DNA of 64,000 nucleotides from Sparassis latifolia (Eukaryota; Basidiomycota; Agaricomycetes; Polyporales; Sparassidaceae). Every line of letters starts with the position of its first letter. Positions within the stretch are counted from its first letter, which is position 1. Below the pieces are notes generated by a model. That model searched no databases. It saw only the letters and a program-made list of their open reading frames with translations, and was not told where the DNA came from. The position numbers were made by a program, and so were the translations under genes. Location of the stretch: NCBI GenBank assembly GCA_018466975.1, contig CM031561.1:3720001-3784000 (forward strand). The letters are read 5' to 3'. This document shows, piece after piece, positions 14,191 through 25,214 of this stretch.

Positions 14191-15256
14191 ATGTCGTCTA
14201 CATACCACCTTCCCTTCCCCAGTTGGCGGCACACCCTATTCTAACGACTTCGCTCCCTCTACAGTATTCGCCGTGCTTTATGCTCTGCTCCTTCCCATAC
14301 ATATTTATCACATGAGCTCCAAAAGAGCGTCGAGCGGTACGTGTAAAACCCACCTGAAAATCCAAAATATTGTCTCATGATGTCGATTCAGTGTCGTATT
14401 CTTCTCTCTCCGGGCGCTGGAAGCTCGCAGTGCCTCTGAACGCCATTCTGTTTCCCTTGTAACGTACTTGCAGTCAACCCTCGCTGCCGGTTTATCCATC
14501 GGCCAAGACCTGGTGACGCTCATCCGCTGTGTCCCGGTCAACTCGACCAAAGCAAAACCCACTCACCGCACGAAACCAACGACGCCGAAGCACAAGAGCC
14601 CTTAGCTGGGCACGCGTATGCGATATTCCTCTCTTCTGGACCCTTGGATGAGCTAGCTATGGACAGACCGCGAGAGCGGTTCTGGTTGCACCGCACCTGC
14701 AGAGCCGCTAGCATCATCTTCTGGGTTTCGGTCAATCCTTTCTGCCGTATCGGGTGCCTTGTATACCAAAGCGGTGGATAGTGGCAATGAGGCGAACCTC
14801 GTCCAACAGCTAAGCCTCAGCACCCTGTGTGTCCTGACCGAGGTTGTCTCTACAGGTATGCGTACTGCCGTGGCATTTGTCCTCATCGGGGCAGTTTGCG
14901 GTGGTGCGATACGGGGATGGAGGACGGTACGTATCGCTGGCAAGCCTGCGTTGGTGCTGTCTACTGTGGCCTTCTTGCTCGTAGGTCTTCTTATTTACCT
15001 ATCATCCGCCTATACTAACTGTGTCTTCAAGATGACCTTCTCCGTGTACCGTCTGGACATCATGCACTTCAAAACAGCGTCTCTAGAGTAAACAGGCCCC
15101 GGCTCTCTCAATAGCACGGGGGACGAGGTAGCGTTCTACATCCTCCACGTTGCGCTGAAGTGGCTCAGCGTGGTGATTCTGCTGAGCGTGAACATAAAAG
15201 AGACCTTCGGGACCGGCTCTTTCGAGGACTGGCGATCTGTTGACGACAATAAGTAA
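14191..15256 (+). pseudogene. Broken multi-pass membrane protein gene
   Basis: Remnant of a basidiomycete multi-transmembrane protein of unknown function. Recognisable pieces in order: an N-terminus at 14191 (MSSTYHLPFP), a first membrane helix (TVFAVLYALLLPIHIYHM), a second block at about 14392 onward (LVTYLQSTLAAGLSIGQDL), a third helix (RAASIIFWVSV), a fourth (MRTAVAFVLIGAV), a fifth (LVLSTVAFLLV before an intron with donor GTAGGT and branch-like CTAAC), then GPGSLNST and a last helix (LHVALKWLSVVILLSVNIK) ending at TAA 15254-15256. Lesions seen: the frame changes at about 14220; it changes again near 14391; one extra base near 14734 separates FWVSV from the continuation; and an in-frame TAA at 15089-15091 sits between SLE and TGPGS. 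With four lesions it cannot encode a full protein. The family has no function I can name; it resembles fungal plasma-membrane proteins found near mating or signalling loci, but that is only an impression. Confidence 0.7.
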
Positions 15257-16604
15257 ATTGTACGAGGGCACTTTCTTGAGACAGACAGCACTTGTCGTCT
15301 GCCTTCTCCATGTATTATCCAGCATTCTTTCTGTTGATGTATTATTGGCTCCTGGTCCGCACACAGCCAAGGGTAACCTTGTAAATACGGATTTATGGAC
15401 TTTCTATCTAACTCAACTTACTAGATCCACTCGTTACCACGCATGCCTGTAGAAATATTGCATGTACTTGCGTGTGTTGCCCGTGTTATCGTCGTTCCAA
15501 CATCGTCAGCCCGACGGGTCTAACTTTCAGGATACGGCCGAGCGTGCGACACGTCTGACGGGGACGGGCACTGCGTGTTGAACGTCCGGCCATCATTTCC
15601 GTCTTAAACTTTTGACACGATGCGGGAGACACGGCAGTGAGCGTCCTGGCGGGTGCGAATCATGTGTTACAGTGCACGAAATCTGACCGAAAGATTTCTG
15701 AAGCTTTGAGGAACGCTGCATTACTACCGGCTGCCGGCCCAAAGCCTCCAGCGGGCTCTGTATCAAGTGCTTGCGTAGGAACATCCACGGTGTGGAATTC
15801 GGGGCCTAGGTACAGTCTCGTCCACTGCGTTGCCTGAGAGACTTGCGTGATTTACGGGATGCAAACAGACGAAGAATCTGTGTTGCCGTCTTTCTGTGCT
15901 TGTTCGTGCTTGGCTAGCGTCTCGCCTGATCTTTGAAATGTTCAGTATCGTCAGTACTTGGTCACCGTGGGTTTCCCAGAAAACATTACTTAGATCATGA
16001 CCTCCTACTTGATTATGCGCTCGGATCTTGATCCAGATTATGCAGATTCACGACGATTGAGAAACGTGCTCCGAGATCCTCGGCATAGCAGAAACCTGTT
16101 GACTGAAGAGTGCAGTGCGTGAGCTGCAAACCTGGTAGCCAAAATTCGGGTGCACTAAGACTGGACTTCTGTAAATCTTTGCTTCCGTCCAAAATTTGAA
16201 TATGGCGAGGAGCACGAAGAAAAAATTCACTCCGAAATAGAGAGGATTTGCAACCGAAGCGGGAGGTGGCCGGTTGTCTGCCGTTGCGGATCGGGACGGA
16301 CAAACCCGGTAACGGCGATTCGTCTGCAACTTTCTTGACCACCGCGGTCCGCGTCTGATATGTTCTCGCTCAGATGCATATGTTCTTGAGGTTCTGGAGA
16401 CGGTCTGGCTTTCGTTGGTTTCCGTGGAGTTCCGGCGAGAAGGGAAGAGGGGTATGCGATGTGTCTAGAATACTACAAGGATAAGTGCATGAGGTGCGCG
16501 AATTACTTACTCTGTCTCACCAGGAAGGGTATTCCAATCATCTAATGATACAACAATATGTACAGCAGAAGCCGAATAACGACACGCATAGCAAGCACCA
16601 CAGC
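15257..16604. other. Intergenic, no gene recognised
   Basis: No supported gene. A minus-strand frame at 16048-16329 contains one hydrophobic helix but has no family match or splice context, so it is not called. Confidence 0.4.
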
Positions 16605-17144
16605 TCAATGCATTCGCGCTAATAGCGAATTCCTCCGCCGATAGTGGGCTGCGTGAGTTGCGTGCATTGGTCGGTGCGAACCCTGCGTCAGTTTTTGCAG
16701 ACGGTCCATGATGTCCCGCGCGAGGAATACGGTGCCCTTCTCCTCCTCGTACAGCGTGCATCGGTCGTCTATGGGCTCGAGAATGTGCAGGTCCGCAGGG
16801 TGCACCGTGGTGCTATGCGAATACCGGAACTGGGTGATGAATTCATGTCGGAACACGTTGACGTCCGACGCCATCAACGCGGATGACATGCCCTCTGGTG
16901 CAAGAGACGACACTGACCGACGGGCACGGCGGTCAGGCCTGGATAAGGTAGGATCCTTAATCAACTCACTTTGCACCAGACAGACGCTCCCCTTGATCTG
17001 TGCGAGCGCAAACTGGGCTGGAGCGTTCAATGCGGATGACTCCTCCGGCGCGACTCCTCGAATAGAATGGCTACTCGGCGACGAATTCGATGGCGGTGGC
17101 AAGCCGAACGAGGACGAGCTAGCGATGGGGTTCATGGTGGGCAT
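16605..17144 (-). CDS. Hypothetical protein, uncertain
   Basis: Single open frame of about 179 codons from an ATG at 17144 (MPTMNPIASSSS); a second ATG lies three codons later. The N-terminal third is Ser/Pro-rich and probably disordered. The centre (RHEFITQFRYSHSTTVHP, then DDRCTLYEEEKGTVFLARDI) looks more ordered. A TATAAA sequence about 140 bp upstream and a pyrimidine-rich leader (the sequence just above the ATG is CT-rich on the coding strand) favour a transcribed gene. The last 25 codons look less protein-like. A neighbouring frame (down to 16507) continues with Cys-rich residues, so an intron near 16690 could change the C-terminus. No domain recognised and no neighbour that explains it. 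Confidence 0.4.
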   Translation of the reverse strand: MPTMNPIASSSSFGLPPPSNSSPSSHSIRGVAPEESSALNAPAQFALAQIKGSVCLVQSELIKDPTLSRPDRRARRSVSSLAPEGMSSALMASDVNVFRHEFITQFRYSHSTTVHPADLHILEPIDDRCTLYEEEKGTVFLARDIMDRLQKLTQGSHRPMHATHAAHYRRRNSLLARMH

Positions 17145-17285
17145 TTGTTCGTGAGAGAGAGCGAGAGAGAACGATGTGAGGACGAAATAACGAGTTAGAA
17201 GAGGCAGCGCAATGCTTGGGGACAGACGAGTGCTTTTAAGAGACGAAGCTTGGTTTGAGCACGCCTGTGGCCCGATCACCGTGCG

Positions 17286-17291
17286 TTTATA
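17286..17291 (-). promoter_or_regulatory. Possible TATA box
   Basis: TATAAA on the minus strand, 142 bp before the ATG at 17144. Supports that gene weakly; position relative to a transcription start is unknown. Confidence 0.3.
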
Positions 17292-19111
17292 ACATACCTC
17301 TCAAATTGACATGCTTCGACCACGAGGGGCCGGGACAGTCGAATTCTGAGACTCGTTCCGAATCGGAACTTTTGGAACCCACCCGCCACAGCTTCCAGAG
17401 TTAGCTATTCCTGTCAAGTTTCCGGCATCCAGACGCCAATCATGAAATTTTTGCTACATGCAAGAGCAGTTGCGGTAGGTCCCGGCAGCGGTAGATAGAC
17501 AAAGCGTCTGGCGAGTCAGTGAAATTTGATGCCGGCTCCGGAAACTGACAACGAACGAACGCCCGCCTGAACATGTCCGTGCGCGGCGGCGGTGCGCCTG
17601 CAGTGACCAGCATGGAGATGAGCTGGCTAATAGCGTGCAACATTCATCCTAGATACAGGCTCGTCTAGCGCAATCCAGTTCCCGCAGTCCCCTTCTAGCT
17701 CCACCCTCTTGTTTCCTGTCGTTCTTTGCCGCTGAGTTTCGACTTCGCGTGAGGTCAAATGACTCGACGTATTGAAACGCACCAAGAGAACTGGGTTTAA
17801 GAGAGGGAACATAGGTACTTATCGAAACGTACGTGTGAACTATCGATGTAAGGAAGCGGGGATGAGTGCGTACGCTGGTCACTGGTATGTTTTGTCAGGA
17901 ATGTCGTGACTGAAAGCAGCAATGACCAATCCCGTCAGATGTCGAGATTCTGTCTGCCCGTTGGCGACTTCTATCGTGGCGTGGTAAAACAGTTTCCCCG
18001 GAACGCTCGTACAATTCAGATTCTCAGTTGTCAGATGCCAGGAATTGGTGGCCGCTGCTGGTATAGAGAACATGAGTGGTAACTTCGTGTGCGTTCCTGT
18101 CCCACCTTATGCAAACGGCGGCCGAGATGCAATGCAACTTCACGAACACCCGAACTGACAAACAGGTCCACTGATCACCAAAAAGAAGTTTCCCTTCCTG
18201 AGTGATATCTGTCCCAAGCATAAGTAGGAAATCGCCGAAGGTACATGCCGCGGGATAGCCGCGTTCCCCCCCGGTCTACAGCAAGTAAACATAAGAACAA
18301 TTACAGAGAGAAGGATAAGTACTGAAAGGCTCACCGCACGAAATGCGAATGCCTAGGTGTTCCCGAGTCAGGCTCGAGAGCGAACGGCCTGTACTATTCG
18401 GCGAGAAGTAGCATCCTCGGCAAGAAGTAGTATCTAATGCCAGCTAGACGGCACGAAGAGCCGAAGAATCGAAGAGACGGTTAACGCAAAAAAAAAGAGT
18501 CCATGGGATAATCTGAAAACGAGATATCTGCAACTTGTCTGCAGCCAAGAGCCATCAAGGAAGGAAGCAAAGCGCAAATTGGGTCCACAGAGCTCTGAGT
18601 CGCGCGCACCTTCCAAGGTGGAGTTAACGTGGGCTTCATAAACTGACGCCACGACACCTGTGCACTGTGCAGCATGACCGACATGCACGTTTTCAGTCGC
18701 AGTGTATAGAGAAGTCAGGTCGTCTTTTCAGGAATATATTGCGCACAAACGCCACCTAATCGTGCAGGCTTGCATCCATTCCGACAGGCGCACTATTTCA
18801 GATTGAATCATACTAGGTAGAAATGCGTCCATTTCACGTTGCGGGACAGCTGTATGCGTGCACATGTAAACAATAACACTCTCAGACATGGGGAAGACAA
18901 ATCTACCTTTCACCAAACTTACCGCATGTCGCGAACAGCCTCCCACGCACGCTGGGACGTTCCTCATGGTGGAGTGAACACTGGAGGAAGCTTCGGCACG
19001 CGGAACAAACACGACTTGGCATAAAGGAAGCCGGCGCTCCGCGGTTGGGTTTGAATCGGAGCCGTTAGCTTGTTACAGCTGAGATTGAAGTAGGTCACAT
19101 GACCGCGATGC
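17292..19111. other. Intergenic, no gene recognised
   Basis: About 1.8 kb with only short frames on both strands. No domain, splice chain or RNA gene was found. Confidence 0.4.
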
Positions 19112-19444
19112 GACTAAGATATACCCACTTCATCCTCGACTACTATCACGTGACCTTTTTGTCACGCTTGGCGGGAGAAACACACTGAATGGCTAATTCC
19201 TCCATGCACAGGACAAGCATCAAAAATATGCTTCTGTAACTTTGTAGAAGATGATTTTTGAGATTTAGTTACAGAAACAGATTATTTTATTTTGGAGGAG
19301 GGATGGAGAAATTAGGCTGCTAGTGCTCCAAATTCACACCTTTCCCCGCCAATCTCGCGCCACCGTGACAGACTTTGGCTGAGGCACCTGATGTGTCACG
19401 CTGTGACGATAGTAGTCGAGGATGAAGTGGGTCTATCTTAAGTC
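19112..19444. mobile_element. Fold-back / MITE-like element
   Basis: A 333 bp segment bounded by long inverted repeats. The left arm 19123-19147 and the right arm 19408-19432 are perfect reverse complements over 25 bases, within imperfect arms of about 42 bases. Similarity continues inward (both arms have a GTCAC then GGCGGG-type block). An internal 9 bp inverted repeat (TTCTGTAAC at 19232, GTTACAGAA at 19268) sits near the centre. There is no coding capacity. Non-autonomous DNA transposons with this form (MITEs or fold-backs) are known in fungi. No clear target-site duplication was found, so the true ends may lie slightly outside. Confidence 0.6.
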
Positions 19445-19603
19445 TCCGAGTCGTGCCTTCCTCGATTCCCCGCTGCCTAACAGCGTCCAAGCAGTGCCTC
19501 GTCCCGTCCTTAGACTCGCACCCCATATTCATACGTACAGGCATTTCAGTCTCTGAGATATTACAATAGTTTTTGGTCTGCAACCTGGTGCTGCCGCACT
19601 CAT

Positions 19604-19663
19604 GTCTCGGTTCAATTGGCTAGATTTGCTGCAGGACGACTTACCAGTTGACTGAACCGAGAC
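19604..19663. repeat. 11 bp inverted repeat
   Basis: GTCTCGGTTCA at 19604-19614 and its exact reverse complement at 19653-19663, separated by 38 bp. It could form a hairpin or be a binding-site pair; no gene lies alongside. Confidence 0.5.
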
Positions 19664-19825
19664 CTTCTCTAACTTACTAACATATTCTATCATCTGATTT
19701 GGTCTTCAGCCCTATCTTGATGTATTCTACACTGATTTTCGCAAATGGGTCCAGCGTTTGTTTCTCGGCCTCAAGATGCTAAGTGCACTCCTGCTGCGGG
19801 CAATTTATTAGTGCTCCCGTCTGGT

Positions 19826-20066
19826 GCTGCCTGCGGTGAGTTGCAACATTCCATGTTGGTTTTTCAGCCTTCACGGGTTGGATATGTTATGATTTCCTTC
19901 AATCAACCTCATGCTGCCGCAGTGAGCAACATTCTCCTGTTGGTTTTCCAGCTTTCACGGGTTGGATATATTATAATTTCCTTCAATCAATGACCTCATG
20001 CTGCCAGTGGTGAGCAACATTCTCTTGTTGATTTTCCAGCTTTCACAAGTTGGATAATACAGAAGA
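19826..20066. repeat. 87 bp tandem repeat, about 2.7 copies
   Basis: Units begin near 19826, 19913 and 20000, an exact 87 bp spacing. Each contains GAGCAACATT-like, GTTGGTTTTTCAGC-like and CACGGGTTGGATAT-like blocks. The third unit decays after about 65 bp. A+T-rich, non-coding. Confidence 0.8.
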
Positions 20067-20664
20067 TAAGTTTGCTTCAGTCAACATTGTTGCTGAGAGG
20101 AATGTGAATCAGTTCCCACGCAGAGTGGTTGTATATGGATGAGTTATATTATATCTTAGTATGATTGAAGACACGACTTGTTCTGATGGCAAATTTAAAG
20201 TGAATGACCTTCAGAATACCGAATAGCACTGATGTAAGTAACATATTCCTGTTGCACAACACTAGTAGTAGTCATTACCTTAGGCAGGTCCAAATTCTCA
20301 GCTAGCACTAGCTTGATGAACATTACTGTATGTCTTAAGTTGGTGCAACTTATTTACTGTGGGCTCGGAACTTGGAAGTAGCCTGCTTGGTTTTGTAGTA
20401 CATGTACTGATACTTGCTACTATTTGCGAGCCTGGTTGCAGTATTTTTGTTGGTCTATCAATGAATTTGATGGGATCGCCTGACTGCAGAAGAGTGTAGA
20501 CGAGTGAACGAGTAAGTAGTAGCCGACTACAAACGCTAAATAACATAGCAGAGTAAGTTACAGAGGTTATTCTAGGCAACGCACGTGGGATTCCAAAATT
20601 GGACCGGGTTCGCTTCGGACTCTTTGAGCGCTTCCTGCATCTCGCCCTCGTCGTTCACCAAGTC
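20067..20664. other. A+T-rich spacer upstream of coiled-coil gene
   Basis: About 600 bp between the tandem repeat and the next gene. Nothing recognisable other than what must be that gene's promoter. Confidence 0.4.
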
Positions 20665-22048
20665 ATGTCGGTCTCTCCCCCTATCCGACGCCTCTCTTCC
20701 GCGAGTTCTAGCAGCAGAGAAGACTTGATAAACCAGTATGAAGCGGAGGAGGAGCGCATTATAAACGTGCTGTCGCGAAAACTTGAGCAGGTTGAGTTAG
20801 TCTTCACGGTCTACATCGCCGAAGTTGCTGATCTTTTTGCGACGTTCGGTATGTAGCTTCGGGAGGAGAAGATTGAGCTGGAGAACGCTCTTGAGGCAGA
20901 ATCAGAATCCCATGTCAATAGGCTGTCTCGAGAGATCTCTGCTTTACGACTTGCCCAGCAACACCCTCCTGTGAATGGCAGTGGCGGTGGCGAAGTCACC
21001 TCGCATTCTTTGCCAAATCCCGCAGAGCCCTCTGCAGAGATAATGTTGGATGCCATGCGACGCGAGAATGAACAATTACGGAACAGGTTGGTTGACACTG
21101 AGCGAGATTACATTCGAATAACCAGGCTCAACGAGATTTATCGTGAGGAGCTCATTGAGCATCGTAGGCGGGTGAGTATCGCTGTGCCCATACGGTTCCT
21201 TCATGCTAACAGTTCAGTAGCTTGGCTTGCCTGTGGATAATCTGATTGGCCTTTCCTCCATGGATCCGTATTCTCAGCCGACGCATCGCCGTTCGGGTTC
21301 GAGTGCATCATCCCCCTCCACGTCTGTACTTGTTCTGCCCAGTCCGCAAATAACGAGACATGTCTCAGGCGTCCCCATCCCACGTCCTTCTTCTCAGGTC
21401 CCCCGCCCAGGAAACAACTTCTCCTCTGAATCCACCACACCGTTTTCGCACTCACCATCGTCATCGTCCTCCTCGCCGTTCCCCATCTCTCCACTTCCTG
21501 CCAGCTACCTCAGCATGACCACCAACGTGACTACCCCACCCTCATCCGCCTCGTTGACCAATCCAGCAGTGCCCTTCCCGGGGTCGGTCGGACGCGGACT
21601 ATCATACCCATCAGTTCCCCCGCCCTCTTTATCATCCTCGTTTGGCTCTCCTTCGACGTCATATCACACCGTGTACCCAATTTCATTTGCGCGACCCTCT
21701 CAGGAACGCGATACGACGCCGTCGCCCGTCGATTCATTCAGCAGCCGGAGGAACTCATTCCATCGCCGCGGCAGTTTCGAGCGGCGGATCGCCGAAACTG
21801 GCAGTCTCAGGAGTGCCAGTAGAGGTCAAAGTCACAGCCGCCGCGCGAGCGTAGAAAGGGGAGCGCGAGTAGCAGAGACGGGGTCCCTCATCCCTCGTGG
21901 TCTTCCAGAGGGCGATAGCCTCATCGAGACCGCCGAGGATGCGGAGGTTGTTGCTCAGGAGAACATCCCAGCTGGAGACGAGAGTAAGCCGGAAGCGATC
22001 AAGGTGGTAGAAGGCGATGAAAAGGCTGTTCCCCAGGCGTCGTCGTGA
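20665..22048 (+). CDS. Coiled-coil, Ser/Pro-rich protein of unknown function
   Basis: Three exons join cleanly: 20665-20790 (42 codons), 20857-21171 (105 codons) and 21221-22048. Introns are 66 and 49 bp with GT-AG ends. The ATG at 20665 (MSVSPPIRRLSS) follows a pyrimidine-rich leader. Residues from about 20 to 150 form a heptad-like coiled coil (EEERIINVLSRKLEQ, LREEKIELENALEAES, MRRENEQLRNRLVDTERDY), ending in EELIEHRRRLGLPVDNL. The remaining 275 residues are disordered, rich in Ser, Pro and Thr, with Arg-Arg-Xaa-Ser type sites (RRNSFHRRGSFERR) that would suit basophilic kinases, and an acidic tail. Total is 422 residues. The coiled-coil plus kinase-site layout resembles cytoskeletal or polarity scaffolds, but I do not recognise a named family. 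Confidence 0.82.
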
Positions 22049-23568
22049 CCGCAAAGATAATCTCAATTACCCGTCTGGTTGACACCAATGTGCTGCTGTT
22101 ACTCTCTGGTTGATAATCTTCGGACCTTGGCAACTTCCAGGGAATGTCATGTGTATTATCTGTACTCCGTCCCCTCGGAAACGGGGGAATGTATTTATCG
22201 TCGCATACGATATCCTGCAGCGGTGTAGTTAGTCTATTCCGAGTAATCTCAGACGTCTTGCTCTTGAATGTGATCGAGCGCACGAGTAGGCCGCCGATAG
22301 ACAGCTCAGCATAAGTAGCAGATTCAGGCCGTGTATTTTCAGGCGAACTGTTCGAGTTGCACCAAGTAGACTTTACGCGAAAGGGGTCTCAAACCTTTGA
22401 GCTGGAAAGACAGCAACAATAAGCGAACTCTGAGAGTAGTCCGACCGCCTGAACGGTGCCAGCTAAGGTCACCGAACGACGGTAATATCGCTACCACCGA
22501 CTTGTGATGAACACGCTCTGGAGAAAACATTACAGCCAGGCAGTACATACATGCACTATACCGTTAGTGGACCTACTGCAGACCACGAGCAGGTGCAGAC
22601 ATGCCCCATAGCCTATAAATCAAGGCTTGTGGATGCCGCAGTCAAGTCGTGCCATCTGAACGCGCATACGACGTACTTATTGCACGAACTCACACCTGGT
22701 TCGGTCTTGGGGAGCTCAAAGCTTGGAAACTTCGAGGCGCTGAAGTCGTCGACCCTCTTGAACTTGTGGCCCAATGAGTTATAATCTGATTATCAGGTTA
22801 CCTGCATCTAGGGGACCGACCTGTTCTGACACTAACACGGAGAGGGTCCACGTCCTTGTTGCTCTACCATGATGGAGACGGTCATGTCGTTCCAGTCGTG
22901 CACGGTGTGTGTTGTGTATATCACACTGCACGCCATGCCGGCGTATATGCTCACCACTGATCTTTCATCCAATCTCCCCTTGGCCCGCCCAATCTGGCAA
23001 CCATCATCGGTGGTCGCAGTGGTTCACGTCGCGCAAGTTTGAACATTCCAGCGCTGCCGTGCCGCGAAGGCTCGCACCCGCCCACCGCTGCCCGCCGTCT
23101 CTCGTGCCCACGCCTGTGTGTGTGCTCTCCTCCCGGCGTCTTCTCGTTGTCCTTTCGACATTGGCCGCGCCTCCTTCCCTCCCCCTTGGTCCGAGCCCCT
23201 CTTCTGGATGGTGCAGGATGCGTGCAACGTGCAAGTGTGCGAGGTTCGTGGGCTGGCTGGGGCGGCGGGCCCGATCTTTGTTGCCCATATCTCATCCCAG
23301 CATCAATGGTGTTCGGTGTCTATGTGCGCATTGCGCGACTCATCTGTAGCCCGACAACGGTCATAGTCTGTGTGCCGCCTGGGTTCCTACTTACTCTTCC
23401 ATTGTACCTATAAGCATTTTGCAGACTACTAATACAGCTAATACGTATCTCATTAGTAAAGACTGGTCCAGTCCTTCATTCATTGTTCGGAGCAATCATA
23501 GCAGGCAATGATGGAGCAATGAGCAGATAATTATATAAGTATTTGCTTGCAAAAAAAGATGGCATGCA
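22049..23568. other. Intergenic, no gene recognised
   Basis: About 1.5 kb between the coiled-coil gene and the gypsy LTR. A G+C-rich stretch (about 23000-23250) yields overlapping long frames on both strands with Arg/Pro/Ser-rich nonsense composition; none is credible. Bases 23538-23575 resemble 36056-36087 (see findings). Confidence 0.45.
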
Positions 23569-24209
23569 AGGCACACGGCAGCGAAACACGAGTATCTAGT
23601 CGAGTCGTCAGGAGACAAGGTCTTAGTCTAAGACACAAGTCCGTTCAAGTGACACTTCTGGTGATGTCCTCACACTGAAGGTCGATCAGAGTTCATTCTT
23701 ATGACTTGTAGTAGCTGTCTGCTACTGACGGTCGATCTCAGTCAAAGGCAAGTGAAAAGCTGGTTTAATGGTAACCAGGTCAAGATGGGGATCCAGCTCG
23801 ACGAGGTCGTCTACTTATACAAAAGGTATCCGCAGTACTATGCAGTAATACGGGATCGTTCATTGGCTAGATAAGGTGAGACGACGTCTGGGCAAGGTAA
23901 CAGCGAGGAAGTAATATGTATGAGAAAGCTGAGTAAGATCGTGAGAGATAATCAGTACTAATGGGGATAACGAGTCGTGTATCAGAACGAGGTAAAGATG
24001 AGGCATACATGCACGTCTTGCATGTGTGATAAGAAGAGGGTCCGGAGTTGGATCCGGTGTAACCCTAGACTAGGGGTTCTGGACATCTGGGTATAGAATT
24101 GGAGGTTGTGCTCCGATGAGTCACGTGTTGGATCATGTGGTCTGGTAAAGTAAAGGGAACGAAGAAAGAAAAAAGAAAAGATGCGTCATAACTGAGGAGC
24201 GTTGTAACA
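23569..24209 (-). repeat. Gypsy 3' LTR
   Basis: 641 bp direct copy of 30916-31556. The match is essentially complete from 23576 to 24209; bases 23569-23575 differ from the 5' LTR terminus, so the outer TG/CA end is lost or altered. The purine-rich stretch just inside it (complement of 24210-24222, GACGGGAGCTGA) is a plausible but weak polypurine tract. Confidence 0.9.
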
Positions 24210-24260
24210 TCAGCTCCCGTCTAACGTTTCTTGTCCCACAAGAAATATTTGTAGTCTTCA

Positions 24261-25001
24261 TCATCGTCGGGGACAGTCCCGGACATAATGATCACCTCCA
24301 CATCTGTAGCACGTCCTTCGGCCAGTTCGTGGTCCTTGTTCATGCATACGTCCATCATGATAGGGATGACTGCGATGCGAAGAAGTCGATGCGTGTGAGA
24401 AGGAGGGTTGCGATAATGGGGATTGACCTGTAGGTACGTGTGAACGAGGGGGACGAGGTTGAACAGGAATTGGTTCTGGTGATGAACGAGGAGTGGATGC
24501 GGGTCTCCCATCAATGGTGTATCTGAGGATGTGCCCGATGTCTTCGTCCCCATGCTCCCTCCAGATCTCCTGTGCTGTACGACTGACTGTACTGCACATC
24601 AGAGACCAGACTTGGTCGACTCTGGTTCGGGCTCTACTCGTCCTCTCCTCTGCTGCGATGAGCTCTTGTCTGGCCGTCTGCATCCACTCGACCATTTCTA
24701 ATGCTCGTTGCATAGAAACCACCACTTGTCAATCTTGCGGGCGATTTCATAGGGCCATGAGAATATTTGTGAAGTCGACGGGGGTGCAGATGGCCGAGAT
24801 CAGACGTGTAGCAAATTCTTGTTCATCCGATGCGTGACTGAGTTCGATCGAAGGTGAAGGTGATGAAGCGTGGATGAAGGGTGTCTGTGTTCAGGAGGGT
24901 ATTCCATTGATAAGCGTAGGTGATGCGGGGGTACTCATAATCGTAGAAACGACTTCAGCGAGTATGTTGTGAACAAGGTCGTCTATAGCAGAAGTGGGCA
25001 T
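24261..25001 (-). pseudogene. Extra 3' ORF of gypsy element with CCHC zinc knuckle
   Basis: Sense-strand reading frame of 246 codons between pol and the 3' LTR, starting at ATG 25001 (MPTSAIDDLVHNILAEVV). The middle is predicted helical and coiled-coil-like (MQRALEMVEWMQTARQEL), followed by a Pro/Ser-rich linker and a C-terminal knuckle CYRCGGDHYVRDC, i.e. CX2CX3HX4C, ending RDCPRR. The general plan (helical region, linker, knuckle, basic end) is like a small nucleocapsid protein. Three in-frame TGA codons at 24891-24893, 24747-24749 and 24729-24731 break it; at the latter two the context (MAL-stop-NRP, QD-stop-QVV) suits a former Trp codon. There is no frameshift. An overlapping frame (24221-24553) is judged a shadow. 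Whether it is a captured or duplicated gag piece or a host gene fragment is unknown. Confidence 0.65.
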
Positions 25002-25036
25002 TGGTGATACGTTGTTTTCTCCTCCCTTTATACCTT

Positions 25037-25177
25037 TCAGTCATTAAGAGGATCACGGTTATCTGTGATGTGAAATAGAATGTCGTGGATGTGGGTAACG
25101 ATCAAATAGATGAAAATCCATTGGGCAATAAAGAGCATTCCCACGGAGATAAGAACTGCCTGGTCAGTTCCAGGCAT
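25037..25177 (-). CDS. Small hydrophobic ORF in gypsy 3' region
   Basis: 46-codon frame (ATG 25177, stop 25037-25039) with one strong membrane-segment candidate (AVLISVGMLFIAQWIFIYLIV) followed by a His/Asp-rich polar tail. It lies in sense orientation between pol and the zinc-knuckle ORF. Too short for family assignment; expression is unproven. An env-like or accessory role is speculation. Confidence 0.35.
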   Translation of the reverse strand: MPGTDQAVLISVGMLFIAQWIFIYLIVTHIHDILFHITDNRDPLND

Positions 25178-25214
25178 CGTTCTGATCACCCCAGCTGTTA
25201 GCGTGTGGGTTGTC

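Noticed and set aside
22951..23413. Overlapping long frames on both strands near 23.0-23.4 kb
   Set aside because: G+C-rich low-complexity DNA gives Arg/Pro/Ser-rich translations in several frames at once; none has a domain.
24221..24553. 110-codon frame overlapping the zinc-knuckle ORF of the gypsy element
   Set aside because: Different frame of the same DNA; composition is less protein-like, and the knuckle frame explains the sequence better.
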